A stretch of 64,000 bases of DNA from Karstenula rhodostoma CBS 690.94 (Eukaryota > Ascomycota > Dothideomycetes > Pleosporales > Didymosphaeriaceae), in assembly GCA_010093485.1 (NCBI GenBank), contig MU001507.1, forward strand, positions 259,620-323,619, written 5' to 3'. Under the pieces are notes generated by a model. That model saw only the letters and a program-made list of their open reading frames with translations, was not told where the DNA came from and ran no database searches. Numbering within the stretch: the first letter of the stretch is position 1; the number at the start of each line of letters is the position of its first letter. The translations under genes were made by a program, and so were the position numbers. This document shows, piece after piece, positions 63,071-64,000 of the stretch.

Positions 63071-64000
63071 ATGTTCGAATCGCAGGACTCGCCTTCGCGG
63101 CCCCTAATTGCTCGCCAGTTCGTAGACTCCGACACAGGCATCATATACCTCGCAGACCCACCCAACGGAACGCAGAGATACACGGGCGATGCGCGACCGA
63201 ACCTTCATTCTCAGTTGGCGGCGACTGCCATATCTGTTACCATAGTCGCATTCCTTACTGTGGCTCTCCGCGTCTTTACGAGAATACATGTAACGAAGAG
63301 CGGTCTGGCGATGGATGACTGTGCGTATCGCCGCCTCCTGCGCCTGGGTGCGCGAGCATTGCCGAGCTGACAAGTATAGATATGGTCCTTATCGCCATGG
63401 CGTTATCCTTCGGCTTGCTTGGAATGAATTTCAAACGTTAGTGAACTCGGTCTCCTTTTCGCAGTGCTCCCACTGACATATCTAGATATGGCTGTGGGGC
63501 TTGGATACCACTCCTGGGACATCCCAATGACCGATTATATGGTTCCCTTCCAGATTTATACCTTGGCTGGCACCATGGTCTACTCGCTCAGTCTCGCTTT
63601 CTCCAAAATCTCCATCCTCTTTCTGTATCTTCGATTGTCGACCGTCCGATGGTTCAGGTTACTGGTGTGGATTCTACTCGGTATCGTGATCGCGTATGCG
63701 ATCATCTACAACCTAATGTCCCTATTCGGATGCAGGCCAATCGCAGCCTCATGGGACCTGTCGCTCGCGACTACGGCGAAATGCTTGGATCAGCTGACCA
63801 AGTACATGGTGAGTATTGGTCGAAATAACACAAAGAGCCAGCTGACTGACCCTGTGCAGGCTCTGTCCGTCCTCAACATCATCATCGATGTCTTCGAACT
63901 CGTCCTCCCGATTCCAATCGTCGTCCCGCTTCAAATGTCAAACCGCCAAAAGGCGTCTGTCTGTCTCATGTTTGCGACCGGTATCTTGTAAGTCATTCGT
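63071..64000 (+). CDS. PTH11/SAT4-type integral membrane protein (5' part; runs off the window)
   Basis: Exons in the window: 63071-63320, 63380-63436, 63486-63808, 63860-63987, all phases consistent; a GTAAGT donor starts at 63988 and the gene continues beyond the end. The N-terminus is extracellular and hydrophilic; membrane segments are LAATAISVTIVAFLTVALRV, MVLIAMALSFGLLGMNF, FQIYTLAGTMVYSLSLAFSK, LLVWILLGIVIAYAIIYNLM and the segment before VLPIPIVVPLQMSNRQKASV. The patterns FSKISILFLYLRLS, FGCRPIAASWD and LPIPIVVPLQM are typical of fungal rhodopsin-like/SAT4 proteins, of which PTH11 is a surface-sensing receptor. Whether this one is a receptor is not shown. Intron 4 (63809-63859) is 51 nt and in frame. 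Confidence 0.88.

Overview
The window is nuclear DNA of a filamentous ascomycete (Pezizomycotina). Almost every gene is split by short introns of 45-130 nt with GT...CTRAC...AG signals, the families are typical of that group (GH71 mutanase, NUC-1-type bHLH, bZIP-DUF3425, PTH11/SAT4-type membrane protein, HeLo/kinase-like and DUF3433 remnants), and several AT-rich or inverted-repeat elements look like decayed fungal transposons. A Dothideomycete is my guess from family resemblance only. All exon structures below were inferred by eye from splice signals and checked for reading-phase consistency.

Layout. 1-245: 3' end of a multicopper oxidase. 246-6711: very long gene-free stretch and leader before a G1/S-type cyclin (6712-7978). 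9211-9669: small membrane protein. 11807-13823: GH71 alpha-1,3-glucanase. 14190-15239 (-): single-pass Ser/Thr-rich surface protein. 16192-17588: phosphatidylserine-decarboxylase-like/tryptophan-decarboxylase-like enzyme. 17856-24260 (all -): xylulokinase, mitochondrial-type CDF metal transporter, AIM9-like phosphotransferase. 26064-28624: a divergent pair, monoacylglycerol-lipase-like hydrolase (-) and mitochondrial OXNAD-type reductase (+). 29649-30856: four-pass membrane protein. 32166-33137: enoyl-CoA hydratase ending in SKL. 34137-35825: bZIP-DUF3425 gene broken by two one-base shifts. 37542-39668 (-): bHLH regulator. 41986-42369 (-): tiny three-exon G-protein gamma subunit gene, divergent from eIF3a (43325-46811). 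47515-57580: a more accessory, decaying stretch with a C2H2-like regulator, a start-less ORF, a CadD pseudogene, a HeLo/kinase pseudogene joined head-to-head to a truncated DUF3433 gene, and a strange tRNA-Val gene; intact genes (Memo, a Cys-rich nuclear-looking protein, a mitochondrial protein) lie between them. 57810-61747 (-): FAT1-like acyl-CoA synthetase and a short-chain dehydrogenase. 63071-end: 5' part of a PTH11/SAT4-type membrane protein.

Functionally the window mixes housekeeping (translation initiation, cell cycle, G-protein signalling, metal transport, pentose and lipid metabolism) with accessory material. The enoyl-CoA hydratase and the acyl-CoA synthetase both point to fatty-acid handling, but I see no biosynthetic cluster.

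The most unusual item is the tRNA-Val(UAC) gene at 54698-54843. Its D-loop carries a 51-nt insertion with all the marks of a spliceosomal intron (GTTAGT donor, CTAAC branch site, CAG acceptor, local intron length), in addition to an ordinary 22-nt anticodon-loop intron. Removing both gives a textbook tRNA. Also notable are two copies of one inverted-repeat element family (36745-36938; 62131-62362), an unrelated AT-rich element with near-perfect 25-bp ends (40648-41055), a dispersed hairpin repeat (about 10419 and 35899), and three independently decayed genes.
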